Source: Gilliamella intestini (lineage in GTDB: Bacteria > Pseudomonadota > Gammaproteobacteria > Enterobacterales > Orbaceae). From it: a DNA stretch of 64,000 nucleotides. The DNA is taken from NCBI RefSeq assembly GCF_900094935.1, contig NZ_FMBA01000005.1:1-64000 (forward strand), given 5' to 3'. The notes beneath the pieces were generated by a model, which was not told the origin of the DNA, did no database searches, and saw nothing but the letters and a program-made list of their open reading frames with translations. Shown in pieces: positions 48,602 to 56,968 of this stretch (position 1 is its first letter; each line of letters starts with the position of its first letter). The position numbers and the translations under genes were made by a program.

Positions 48602-50029
48602 TTAACGAATATCTAACGTACCTTTTTTAAGTTTAATTTTATAAACGATCGAAGTTAAAACAATCGGAACCACAATTGCCACAATCATCGCCAAAGCATA
48701 AATCGACCAATATATCGGTTTTATCGATAAAATACCCGGCAAACCGCCAACCCCAATACCATTTGATAACACACCAAACAAACCACAAATTAATCCCGCT
48801 AATGCTGCGCCGATCATGGCGCACAGCATCGGGAATTTATAGCGCAAATTAATACCATACATGGCCGGTTCGGTGACGCCTAAATAAGCCGATATGGCAG
48901 CAGGAACCGACACTTCACGCTCATTATGTTTTTTACTAACTAAAATAATACCCACAACAGCCGAAGCTTGCGCAATATTAGATAAAGCAATAATTGGCCA
49001 AATCGGCGTGCCGCCCATGCTTTCGGTCATTTGTAAGTCAATCGCAAGGGTTGTATGGTGAATGCCGGTAATAACCAATGGTGAATAAAAGAAACCAAAA
49101 ATAGCAGCGCCAATAAAGGCATAATCACCAGTCATTAAATATTTAACAATAAAAGCAATACCATTACCTAACATTCTTCCAATTGGACCTAAAAGGAAAT
49201 GTGCTAAAAACACAGAAACAAGAAGCGCAACAATTGGCACAATCACTAGATTTAAGTAATCAGGAACAATTTTGCGTAATCGTGTTTCGATCCAACCCAA
49301 AGCTAAACCTGCAAAAATTGATGGAATAACTTGGGCTTGATAGCCAACTTTTTCGATACTAAACCAACCAAAATCCCAAACATCAGGTATTTTACTGCCA
49401 AGATCATACGCATTCATTAACTGAGGGGAAACTAACGTAATACCAAGGACTATACCAAGTACTGGTGAACCACCCATTTTTTTCACGGTAGACCAACAAA
49501 TGGCAACCGGTAAAAAGTGGAAAATCGCCTCGCAAGGTAACCAAAGAATATTATAAATAGGCACTAACCAATGATAGGCTTGCATAAGCGGTTTATCATC
49601 AATCGTTGGCATTTCGCCAATAATATTACGCACACCTAATAATAAACCACCCGCAATTAAAGCTGGTAACAATGGCACAAAAATTTCAGCTAAATTCGAA
49701 ATCAGTCTTTCAAAAAAAGACATATTTTGTTTTGCTGCTACTTTAGTTTGCTCTTTGCTTGCCTCGTTAAAATTTAATTGCTGGATAAGTGATTGATAAT
49801 ATATATCAACATCGGTACCAATAATTACCTGAAATTGGCCTGCATTATTAAAACAACCTTTTACAAAAGGGAGCGCTTCTATGGTTTGAACATCAGCTAT
49901 CTTAGGATCAACTAAGGCAAACCTTAATCTTGTTAAACAGTGGGTGACACTGGCAATATTTTTACTGCCACCAACCAACTCGATCAATTGTATTATCGAT
50001 GGGATAGTTAATTGGGAGTTTTTAGTCAT
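48602..50029 (-). CDS. treB: PTS trehalose transporter EIIBC, TreB
   Basis: 475 residues. The N-terminal EIIB domain carries the phosphorylated Cys in 'SVTHCLTRLRF'. The EIIC domain follows from about residue 110, with about ten membrane segments ('LLPALIAGGLLLGVRNIIG', 'ITGIHHTTLAIDLQM', 'GVTEPAMYGINLRY'). It imports trehalose as trehalose-6-phosphate using EIIA-Glc. Trehalose is the main insect blood sugar, consistent with an insect-gut host. Operator and CRP sites lie just upstream. Confidence 0.95.
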   Translation of the reverse strand: MTKNSQLTIPSIIQLIELVGGSKNIASVTHCLTRLRFALVDPKIADVQTIEALPFVKGCFNNAGQFQVIIGTDVDIYYQSLIQQLNFNEASKEQTKVAAKQNMSFFERLISNLAEIFVPLLPALIAGGLLLGVRNIIGEMPTIDDKPLMQAYHWLVPIYNILWLPCEAIFHFLPVAICWSTVKKMGGSPVLGIVLGITLVSPQLMNAYDLGSKIPDVWDFGWFSIEKVGYQAQVIPSIFAGLALGWIETRLRKIVPDYLNLVIVPIVALLVSVFLAHFLLGPIGRMLGNGIAFIVKYLMTGDYAFIGAAIFGFFYSPLVITGIHHTTLAIDLQMTESMGGTPIWPIIALSNIAQASAVVGIILVSKKHNEREVSVPAAISAYLGVTEPAMYGINLRYKFPMLCAMIGAALAGLICGLFGVLSNGIGVGGLPGILSIKPIYWSIYALAMIVAIVVPIVLTSIVYKIKLKKGTLDIR

Positions 50030-50130
50030 AAAAGGTCTCCTTTAAATTAGAATTAGCCTTTTTATTTCACTAATAATCCGACTATTTTGAATATAGATTA
50101 AGCATAGATTGAATTGATAAATTAACAAAT

Positions 50131-50142
50131 GGGAACGTTCCC
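50131..50142. promoter_or_regulatory. TreR operator
   Basis: The perfect palindrome GGGAACGTTCCC lies 102 bp upstream of the treB start. It matches the LacI/TreR-type operator known from E. coli treB. TreR is encoded next to it. Confidence 0.8.
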
Positions 50143-50146
50143 TTTT

Positions 50147-50162
50147 TGTGATTAATATCACA
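50147..50162. promoter_or_regulatory. CRP-cAMP binding site
   Basis: TGTGATTAATATCACA fits the CRP consensus TGTGA-N6-TCACA exactly. It lies 5 bp from the TreR operator, so treBC should need CRP-cAMP and be released from TreR by trehalose-6-phosphate. Confidence 0.8.
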
Positions 50163-50205
50163 AATTAGAGCAAAATAAGCACAAATTAAATAAAATAACT
50201 ACTGG

Positions 50206-51168
50206 TTAGCTTATTAAATGGCAAGGAATGGTGATATTTTTCAGCTCAAACTGATTTTGTAACATACTAAGTAACTCTTGAGCCGCATAATTACCGGCTT
50301 GATCAAAACCGAGTTCAACTGCACAAGTTTTAGGAAAAAGAAAATTCAGTATCTCACTATTGCCAATACTGGCTACGGTAATATGTTCGAGCTGTTTTTC
50401 GTTTAAATATTTATTTAGTCCCAATGCAATGCTATCGGTTGCACAAACAATAGCCGATGGATTTTTAGCTAACACAAACTGGGCAAGCTCATAACCTGAA
50501 CGATAACTTAATTGGCCTAAAGCCGCATTTGGGATAAGTTGATATTGCTGACAAAAATCCAAATAAGCTTGATAACGTAATGCGCCAGTAGTTTGGTCTT
50601 GTTGCTCAATACCGATATAACCAATATTTTGATGTTGTTGCGATTGATATAAATGAGCAAGCAATAATCTAACTGCACCAATATCATCATAACAAATACA
50701 AGTATGATCTTGGAATTTTCTTGCGATCACTACACTATTATTTTGCCAGGTAGATAATAATGACTGCTCTAGTCCAGTAAATGCAAAGATAACTACGCCA
50801 TCAGCTTGTTTACTTTTAAGCATAGATAAATATTCTTTTACTTTGATAGCACTAAATTGGCTTTCCATAATGATAGGATCATAACCATGCCGATAAAAAA
50901 TAGGCAACATACTTTGAACAGCTTGATTTTCAGAAAGAGAATCAAGGCGAGTTACAATAATCCCAATCACTTTATTCCCATAACCACGCATGGCTCTAGC
51001 GGATTTCGACGGTGTAAATTGATACTGTTCAATGATTGCAATAACTTTATTACGCGTAGCTTCTTTAACCATAGGATCATGATTAATCACCCGTGATACC
51101 GTCGATTTACTTACCCCACAAAGTTTTGCAATATCTTTAATGGTTAAGTTGTTTGAAGATATACTCAT
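50206..51168 (-). CDS. treR: trehalose operon repressor TreR
   Basis: LacI-family repressor, 320 residues. The N-terminal HTH is 'LTIKDIAKLCGVSKSTVSRVINHD', followed by the hinge 'SARAMRGYGNKVIGIIVTRLDS', typical of TreR. The periplasmic-binding-type core senses trehalose-6-phosphate. It lies upstream of treB on the same strand, with operator and CRP sites in the 176-bp gap. Confidence 0.93.
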   Translation of the reverse strand: MSISSNNLTIKDIAKLCGVSKSTVSRVINHDPMVKEATRNKVIAIIEQYQFTPSKSARAMRGYGNKVIGIIVTRLDSLSENQAVQSMLPIFYRHGYDPIIMESQFSAIKVKEYLSMLKSKQADGVVIFAFTGLEQSLLSTWQNNSVVIARKFQDHTCICYDDIGAVRLLLAHLYQSQQHQNIGYIGIEQQDQTTGALRYQAYLDFCQQYQLIPNAALGQLSYRSGYELAQFVLAKNPSAIVCATDSIALGLNKYLNEKQLEHITVASIGNSEILNFLFPKTCAVELGFDQAGNYAAQELLSMLQNQFELKNITIPCHLIS

Positions 51169-51424
51169 AATAATTTAGCCAACAAAAATCAATAAAATCA
51201 TACTAATCTATTTTATAAAAAATAGCGATTTGAGATTGTTTATATTAGTTTGGTAAATAAGCATTGTTAACTAATAATTAAAACCAAAATAAGATGTAAT
51301 ATAGAATATCAAAAAAAACACTATAGCCTTATATTTAGTACCTACTTTACAGTATAAATGTTAAAGACTAATCTAAAACTATTCTTATGTCAGTTAATTT
51401 TTAGACGCTTAAAAGGAGCAAAAT

Positions 51425-52060
51425 ATGAAAATTGCAGTTATTGGTGCAAGTGGTAAAACAGGGCAACTTTTAGTAAAAGAGGCAATTTCACGAGGTCATG
51501 ACGTTACTGCAATTGTGCGTAAGCCAAATCAACAGCTTGATCCAAAAGCAGCAGTGCTAATTAAAGATCTGTTTGAATTAACCTATACTGATTTAAAAGC
51601 CTATGATGTGATTATTGATGCATTTGGCACATGGGCACTTGAATCACTACCATTGCATCAAACCAGTTTAAAACATTTAACCGATATCTTGAGTGGTAAA
51701 GCTAATCGCCTATTAGTGGTTGGCGGTGCTGGCAGTTTATACGTTAATCCACAACATTCAATTCGTTTGGTTGATACACCGGATTTTCCTGATGAATTTA
51801 AACCATTAGCAACCAATATGGCAAAAGCACTTGATCAGCTTAGAAAATGTGAAGATGTGCAATGGACTTACTTAAGCCCAGCAATTGAGTTTAACGCTAA
51901 TGGCGAAAGGACAGGGCATTATATTATGGGGGGCGAAGAAGTGTTATTTAACAACAAAGGGAAAAGCCAAATTAGTTATGCCGATTATGCCATTGCTATG
52001 ATTGACGAAGCAGAAACAGCTAAACATATTAAACAACGCTTTACTGTGGCTAGTGAGTGA
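51425..52060 (+). CDS. NAD(P)-binding oxidoreductase (NmrA/SDR-like)
   Basis: 211 residues, atypical short-chain dehydrogenase fold. The Rossmann loop is 'IAVIGASGKTGQLLVKEA' near the N-terminus, and 'RLLVVGGAGSLYV' and 'WTYLSPAIEF' are typical of the YwnB/NmrA-like group. No Tyr-x3-Lys catalytic pair is obvious. AAAGGAG precedes the ATG. The substrate is unknown; it stands alone, divergent from treR. Confidence 0.8.
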   Translation: MKIAVIGASGKTGQLLVKEAISRGHDVTAIVRKPNQQLDPKAAVLIKDLFELTYTDLKAYDVIIDAFGTWALESLPLHQTSLKHLTDILSGKANRLLVVGGAGSLYVNPQHSIRLVDTPDFPDEFKPLATNMAKALDQLRKCEDVQWTYLSPAIEFNANGERTGHYIMGGEEVLFNNKGKSQISYADYAIAMIDEAETAKHIKQRFTVASE

Positions 52061-52362
52061 TATTTTTAAAATTCAGTTGCTAAGATTTCAAGGCAGAAAT
52101 AAGTGTTTGTTTTTATAACAATTGACAGAATATCCCAACAAAAATATTCAACGCTTATTATTTTAGTGGTTGGATTTGGCTTGGGATATTTTTTGGATTT
52201 TTAGTGAAAAGCTAATTTAACGTTAACGTTCTAATCAAAAAAGTTGATAAAAAGATTTATGATCTTGTAAAAAACTTTCAGGTAACTATGTGTTTCAGTA
52301 TAAAATAGATATTTTAATAAAAAATATATCTATATTAATCATATTGTTAAAATTATTTAGGA
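52061..52362. other. intergenic region with an inverted repeat and repeat copy 7
   Basis: No gene visible. It contains AATATCCCAA (52129-52138) and its complement TTGGGATATT (52181-52190), 42 bp apart and followed by six T, plus the dispersed repeat at 52265. Confidence 0.6.
52265..52306 (+). repeat. dispersed intergenic repeat, copy 7
   Basis: Reads TTGTAAAAAACTTTCAGG, then TAACTATGTGTTTCAGTATA. More diverged in the TATACCG part than other copies. It lies 57 bp from the end of the NADAR gene. Confidence 0.65.
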
Positions 52363-52851
52363 TTACTCTTTTAGAGCCTCTCTCACTTGCATCAAAACTT
52401 CACCAAGTAGATTTTTGCCGCACCATTTAGTCATATTAAATCTCATTTCGTCATCAATGCTTAAACCAATTCCCCAGATCTTGTCATAAGGACTAGCTTC
52501 GGCTAACACTTTATCTTTGGTAGATAATAGATATTGTTTAAGCTCATCATTTTGCGAAAACTTGGCATAATTACCCGCAAAAACAATCTCTTTTTTATGC
52601 TGATTCCAGATATTTTCATCAAAATGACGTACTGCTTGCCCCAACTTTTTTTGCATTTTAGATGACGGGATTGATAAAATGGCGTTGGCACTATCGATAT
52701 CTTTAAATAACAACGCTTTAGAATACATCATCCACTGTTCTGCACTAGTAAATTTAATATTATCAATAACAAAATGGCAAGGATACCACTGAGACAAATA
52801 ATGATCAGGGCTAAAAAAGAAAATCATTTTCTTCTTTCCGACGTGTTTCAT
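52363..52851 (-). CDS. NADAR-family protein (YbiA-like)
   Basis: 162 residues. The NADAR signature is clear: 'FFSPDHYLSQWYPCHFVIDNI', 'TSAEQWMMYSKALLF' and 'WGIGLSIDDE'. YbiA-type members cleave N-glycosidic bonds in damaged flavin intermediates, and others remove ADP-ribose from guanine in nucleic acid. The gene lies beside a type I restriction operon, so a defence or nucleic-acid repair role is possible. Its start is preceded by AAAGGAG-like sequence. Confidence 0.88.
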   Translation of the reverse strand: MKHVGKKKMIFFFSPDHYLSQWYPCHFVIDNIKFTSAEQWMMYSKALLFKDIDSANAILSIPSSKMQKKLGQAVRHFDENIWNQHKKEIVFAGNYAKFSQNDELKQYLLSTKDKVLAEASPYDKIWGIGLSIDDEMRFNMTKWCGKNLLGEVLMQVREALKE

Positions 52852-53169
52852 CGATTGAAATCGCTCCTTTTACAAAAAAATAAACTTATTAATAAAACCT
52901 AACTATTGATCAAAGTGACAAAGATTGTATTAGTTTGATCGCATAATTGCTAATTTAAATACATGATATTAAACAATAGGCATGGTCATCTTGACCATAA
53001 TATCTGTTTCTGTTCTATTTTATAGCAATATCAACACCTATTTATTTAGCTAGGATTTGAAACTAATTACCGCTAAAATACGACGCAATTGTGTTGGCTA
53101 TGGGATAAATCAAAAATAAACCTATGATACTTTCATGCCAAGGTAAATGAGTTAACGAGGTTATACGTT
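52852..53169. other. intergenic region upstream of hsdM
   Basis: Divergent promoter region of the NADAR gene and hsd operon. It contains a 7-bp hairpin ATGGTCA/TGACCAT (52982-52998). No gene is seen. Confidence 0.5.
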
Positions 53170-55749
53170 GTGATTACATCTGAAGAGATTAAAAGTCGGT
53201 TATGGGATGGCGCCAATGAGCTGCGTGGTTCGATGGATGCCAGTCGTTATAAAGATTATATGTTAGGTTTAATGTTTTATAAATTTTTAAGTGATAAAAC
53301 ATTATCTGCATTTAAAACGATGACAACCCGAGATGAGATCACGCAGTCCGAACTTATCGCCAACTATTATAATGGCATGGCTGAACGTGGTCCTCAATTA
53401 GAAAGCATGCTGCAAAGAACACTGGGTTATTATGTTTTACCCGAGCACCTTTATCAAACTTGGATCGCAGATATTAATAAAGGTAATTTTGAAGTACAAA
53501 AAGTAATCGACAGCTTAAATCACTTTGAACGGTCAATTGCCAATAGCAAAGATGCCGATGACTTTAAGAATCTGTTTTCTAATTCAACCTTAGATTTAAC
53601 CGATACTGCACTTGGTAGTAATTTACATGAGCGCAGTAAAAATATTAAAGCCTTAATCTTATTATTTGCCGATCTTGATATGGTCGCTTTACAAAAAGGC
53701 GATGTATTAGGCGATGCTTATGAATATCTAATTGGTAAATTTGCTATGGAAGCCGGTAAAAAAGCCGGGGAATTCTATACACCACGCCAAGTAAGTGAAG
53801 TGATGGCGCAAATTGCCGCCAAAACACCAAATATTCGTTCAATTTATGACCCAACAGTTGGATCCGGCTCATTACTGCTAACAGTTAAAAAACATCTAAC
53901 CAAACAAGCGCAACAAAGCTTGACCTATTACGGTCAAGAAAAAAATACCGCTACTTATAATTTGGTGCGGATGAATTTATTACTGCATGAAGTCAAACCC
54001 AATAAAATGACCATTAGAAATGGCGATACTTTAGCTCATGATTGGCCTGAAGATCCTGAGCGTCCTAGCGAAGGCGTCCAATTTGATGCGGTAGTCATGA
54101 ATCCACCTTATTCAGTCAAAAACTGGAATCGTGCAGGATTAAAAGTGAGCGATCCCCGTTTTGAAATAGCAGGCGTATTGCCGCCCGATTCAAAAGGTGA
54201 CTTTGCCTTTTTATTACATGGACTATTCCATTTAGGGCAAAGTGGCACTATGGCAATCGTGTTACCGCATGGAATCTTATTCCGTGGTGCAGCTGAAGGT
54301 GAAATCCGCAAACGATTATTAGAAAAGAATTACATTGATACCGTCATCGGCTTACCAAGCAACCTGTTTACCAATACTGGCATCCCCGTTGTGGTTTTAG
54401 TGTTGAAGAAGAATCGACAGCTCAGCGATCCTGTATTAATTATTGATGCATCAAATACCTTTATAAAAGTCGGTAAGCAAAATGTCTTGCAAGAAAAAGA
54501 CATCGCCAAAATTGTTGATACTTATGTATCACGTCAAGAGCAAACTGGCTATAGCCATTTAGCCACTCGTCAAGAGATTATCGCCAATGAATACAACCTC
54601 AATATCCCCCGTTATATTGATGCCATTGATGATGATATTGCTCACGACGTCGAAGGTCATTTATTAGGTGGCATACCACAGCACAATATTGAGCAACTTG
54701 CTGTTATCCGTGCCACCACGCCCGACTTATTGCAGTCGGCATTAGTGCCTGTGCGTCCGCACTATTTCACCTTAAAAGAAGAGATTAGCGAATTAAGCAC
54801 TAAAATCTTAAATGATGAACGGATACGACAGCAATCGGCGCAATTAGCGCAGCAAACGCAAGCTTATATTGACAGCTATTGGTCACAAATCATTGCAATT
54901 AATGATCCTGAGCAGATTCACCCGCTAATGGAAGCGATGTTAAACGACATAAAAAGCCTACTAGCCAGCTTTAATCATCTTGATATCTATGACGGCTATC
55001 AGATTATTGCCGAAATTTGGCAAAATGCATTACTCCATGACGCTGAAATTATTGCCGCCACTGATTTTTATACCGCAGGGCGCAACCGAGTGCCGAATAT
55101 GGTCAACAAAGGTAGCGGTGCTAAAAAACGGTCTGAGCAAGACGGCTTTATTAGCAGTCTGATTCCAAGCGAATTAATTGCCAGTGAATTATATGCCGAT
55201 GAGCTAACCAATATCGACAACAATAAACAGCGAATCCAAACGCTAGAAAGCGAACTTGCGGATCTGGTCGAAGCGGCCAAAGTGGAAGACAGCCCGGAGT
55301 ACGATGCGCTGTATGAATCATTGAAAAAGAATGATGATGACGAACCGCTTGATACATTTGATAATAAAAAACTCAAAGATGAGTTAAAAAATACCGCAAA
55401 AGAGGCGGAAACTTATCCATTATTGAAAAAAGTCGATAAATTAATCAGCCAAAAATCGACATTAAGCAAACAAGTTAAAGCGGACGAACGAGCATTAAAA
55501 GAAGCGGTACAAGAACGGATTTTAAGCTTAACGGATCAAGAAATTGACACACTAATGTACAAAAAATGGTTTGGTAATACCATTGCGTTACTGAGCGAAT
55601 TAATCGAAAAACCGATTAAAGCCGAATTAAAAACCCTACAAATGTTAAACGAACGTTATCAAGATACCTTAACTTCGATTGATAAAGAGATCGAACAACT
55701 TGAAGCCGAGTTACAAGCGATGATGCAAGAGCTGGTGGTAACGCAATGA
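53170..55749 (+). CDS. hsdM: type I restriction-modification methyltransferase HsdM
   Basis: 859 residues with a GTG start and GAGG upstream. The N-terminal domain is 'LWDGANELRGSMDASRYKDYMLGLMFYKFLSD'-type. The SAM motif is 'YDPTVGSGSLLL' and the N6-adenine motif IV is 'VVMNPPYSVKNW'. After about residue 520 it continues for more than 300 residues of charged helical and coiled-coil sequence not present in short HsdM proteins. It overlaps hsdS by ATGA. It methylates DNA in the HsdM2S trimer. Confidence 0.93.
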   Translation: MITSEEIKSRLWDGANELRGSMDASRYKDYMLGLMFYKFLSDKTLSAFKTMTTRDEITQSELIANYYNGMAERGPQLESMLQRTLGYYVLPEHLYQTWIADINKGNFEVQKVIDSLNHFERSIANSKDADDFKNLFSNSTLDLTDTALGSNLHERSKNIKALILLFADLDMVALQKGDVLGDAYEYLIGKFAMEAGKKAGEFYTPRQVSEVMAQIAAKTPNIRSIYDPTVGSGSLLLTVKKHLTKQAQQSLTYYGQEKNTATYNLVRMNLLLHEVKPNKMTIRNGDTLAHDWPEDPERPSEGVQFDAVVMNPPYSVKNWNRAGLKVSDPRFEIAGVLPPDSKGDFAFLLHGLFHLGQSGTMAIVLPHGILFRGAAEGEIRKRLLEKNYIDTVIGLPSNLFTNTGIPVVVLVLKKNRQLSDPVLIIDASNTFIKVGKQNVLQEKDIAKIVDTYVSRQEQTGYSHLATRQEIIANEYNLNIPRYIDAIDDDIAHDVEGHLLGGIPQHNIEQLAVIRATTPDLLQSALVPVRPHYFTLKEEISELSTKILNDERIRQQSAQLAQQTQAYIDSYWSQIIAINDPEQIHPLMEAMLNDIKSLLASFNHLDIYDGYQIIAEIWQNALLHDAEIIAATDFYTAGRNRVPNMVNKGSGAKKRSEQDGFISSLIPSELIASELYADELTNIDNNKQRIQTLESELADLVEAAKVEDSPEYDALYESLKKNDDDEPLDTFDNKKLKDELKNTAKEAETYPLLKKVDKLISQKSTLSKQVKADERALKEAVQERILSLTDQEIDTLMYKKWFGNTIALLSELIEKPIKAELKTLQMLNERYQDTLTSIDKEIEQLEAELQAMMQELVVTQ

Positions 55750-56954
55750 GTGAAAGTAAAAAATTAATTCCTAGGCGGCGGTTTAAGGAATTTGAAAAAT
55801 CTAAGGAATTTTGTCAAATTGAGTGGCAAAAATTAGTAGAACGCTTGACAGTTATGAGTAGTGCTCATTGTTTACCAAGAGTTGAATTTGAAGATATTAT
55901 TTCAGGACAAGGTGAACTTAATAAAGATGTATTTAAAAAAATTAATGATAAAAAGGGAATTGAATTTAAAAAAGGGGATATTCTTTTTGGAAAACTTCGT
56001 CCTTATCTAAAAAACTGGTTATATGCAGGTTTTGATGGTATTGCTGTCGGTGACTTTTGGGTCTTTCGCCCAACTTTTTCTAATGGTGAATTTATATATG
56101 CATTGATTCAAACAAATCAATACCAAATAGTCGCAAATCAATCTACTGGCACAAAAATGCCTAGATCTGATTGGAATATTGTTTCTAATACTAAATTTAT
56201 AGTAACAACAAACAAAATTGAACAAACCAAAATAGGCGAATTCTTTAAAAAACTTGATAACCTTATTAATACTCAACAAAAAAAATTAGAAAAAGCCAAA
56301 ACCCTAAAATCAGCTTATCTAAGAGAAATATTCCCGAGTGAAGATGAACCTAAGAGAAGATTTATAGGTTCAGTTGGTCTTTGGAAACAAAAAGAAATTA
56401 TAGAAATAGGTAAAATATTTATTGGATTGGTTACAACAATGACCGAAAATTATACAAATGTAGGTACGTTATTAATAAGAAATTCAGATATCAAAGATAA
56501 TAAGTTTGAATTTTCAGATAATCCAATATATTTAAAAGAAACCTTTGCACAAATAAATGCTTCGCGTCGTTTACATATTGGTGATGTAGTTACTGTTCAT
56601 ACGGGGGATGTAGGAACCTCAGCTGTAATTACAAAGAAAGAAGAAAATGCGATAGGTTTTGCAACAATTAATACTAGACCCAACCAAAATATTATAACGC
56701 CAGAATTTTTATCAGTCTTTTTGAATTCACGTAAACATAAAGTATATGCCAAAAAAATGTCTACTGGAGATGGCAGAAGTAACTATAATTTAAAAGATTT
56801 TAATCAATTAATCGTTGATCTACCTCATATCGCAGAACAAACCAAAATCGGTAATTTCTTTAAATTACTCGATGATAAAATCGCCCTAGAACAAAAAAAG
56901 CTAGCTAAATTAAAAAACATCAAACAAGCTTATTTAAACGAAATGTTTGTATAA
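55746..56954 (+). CDS. hsdS: type I restriction specificity subunit HsdS
   Basis: 402 residues with two target-recognition domains (about 20-160 and 215-360). Each is followed by a related helical spacer: 'KIGEFFKKLDNLINTQQKK' and 'KIGNFFKLLDDKIALEQKK'. It sets the bipartite recognition site for methylation and cleavage. Base composition is more AT-rich than its neighbours, as is usual for exchanged HsdS. Only one hsdS is present and no inverted copies are seen. Confidence 0.93.
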   Translation: MSESKKLIPRRRFKEFEKSKEFCQIEWQKLVERLTVMSSAHCLPRVEFEDIISGQGELNKDVFKKINDKKGIEFKKGDILFGKLRPYLKNWLYAGFDGIAVGDFWVFRPTFSNGEFIYALIQTNQYQIVANQSTGTKMPRSDWNIVSNTKFIVTTNKIEQTKIGEFFKKLDNLINTQQKKLEKAKTLKSAYLREIFPSEDEPKRRFIGSVGLWKQKEIIEIGKIFIGLVTTMTENYTNVGTLLIRNSDIKDNKFEFSDNPIYLKETFAQINASRRLHIGDVVTVHTGDVGTSAVITKKEENAIGFATINTRPNQNIITPEFLSVFLNSRKHKVYAKKMSTGDGRSNYNLKDFNQLIVDLPHIAEQTKIGNFFKLLDDKIALEQKKLAKLKNIKQAYLNEMFV

Positions 56955-56968
56955 AAAGGAGTTAAGGA

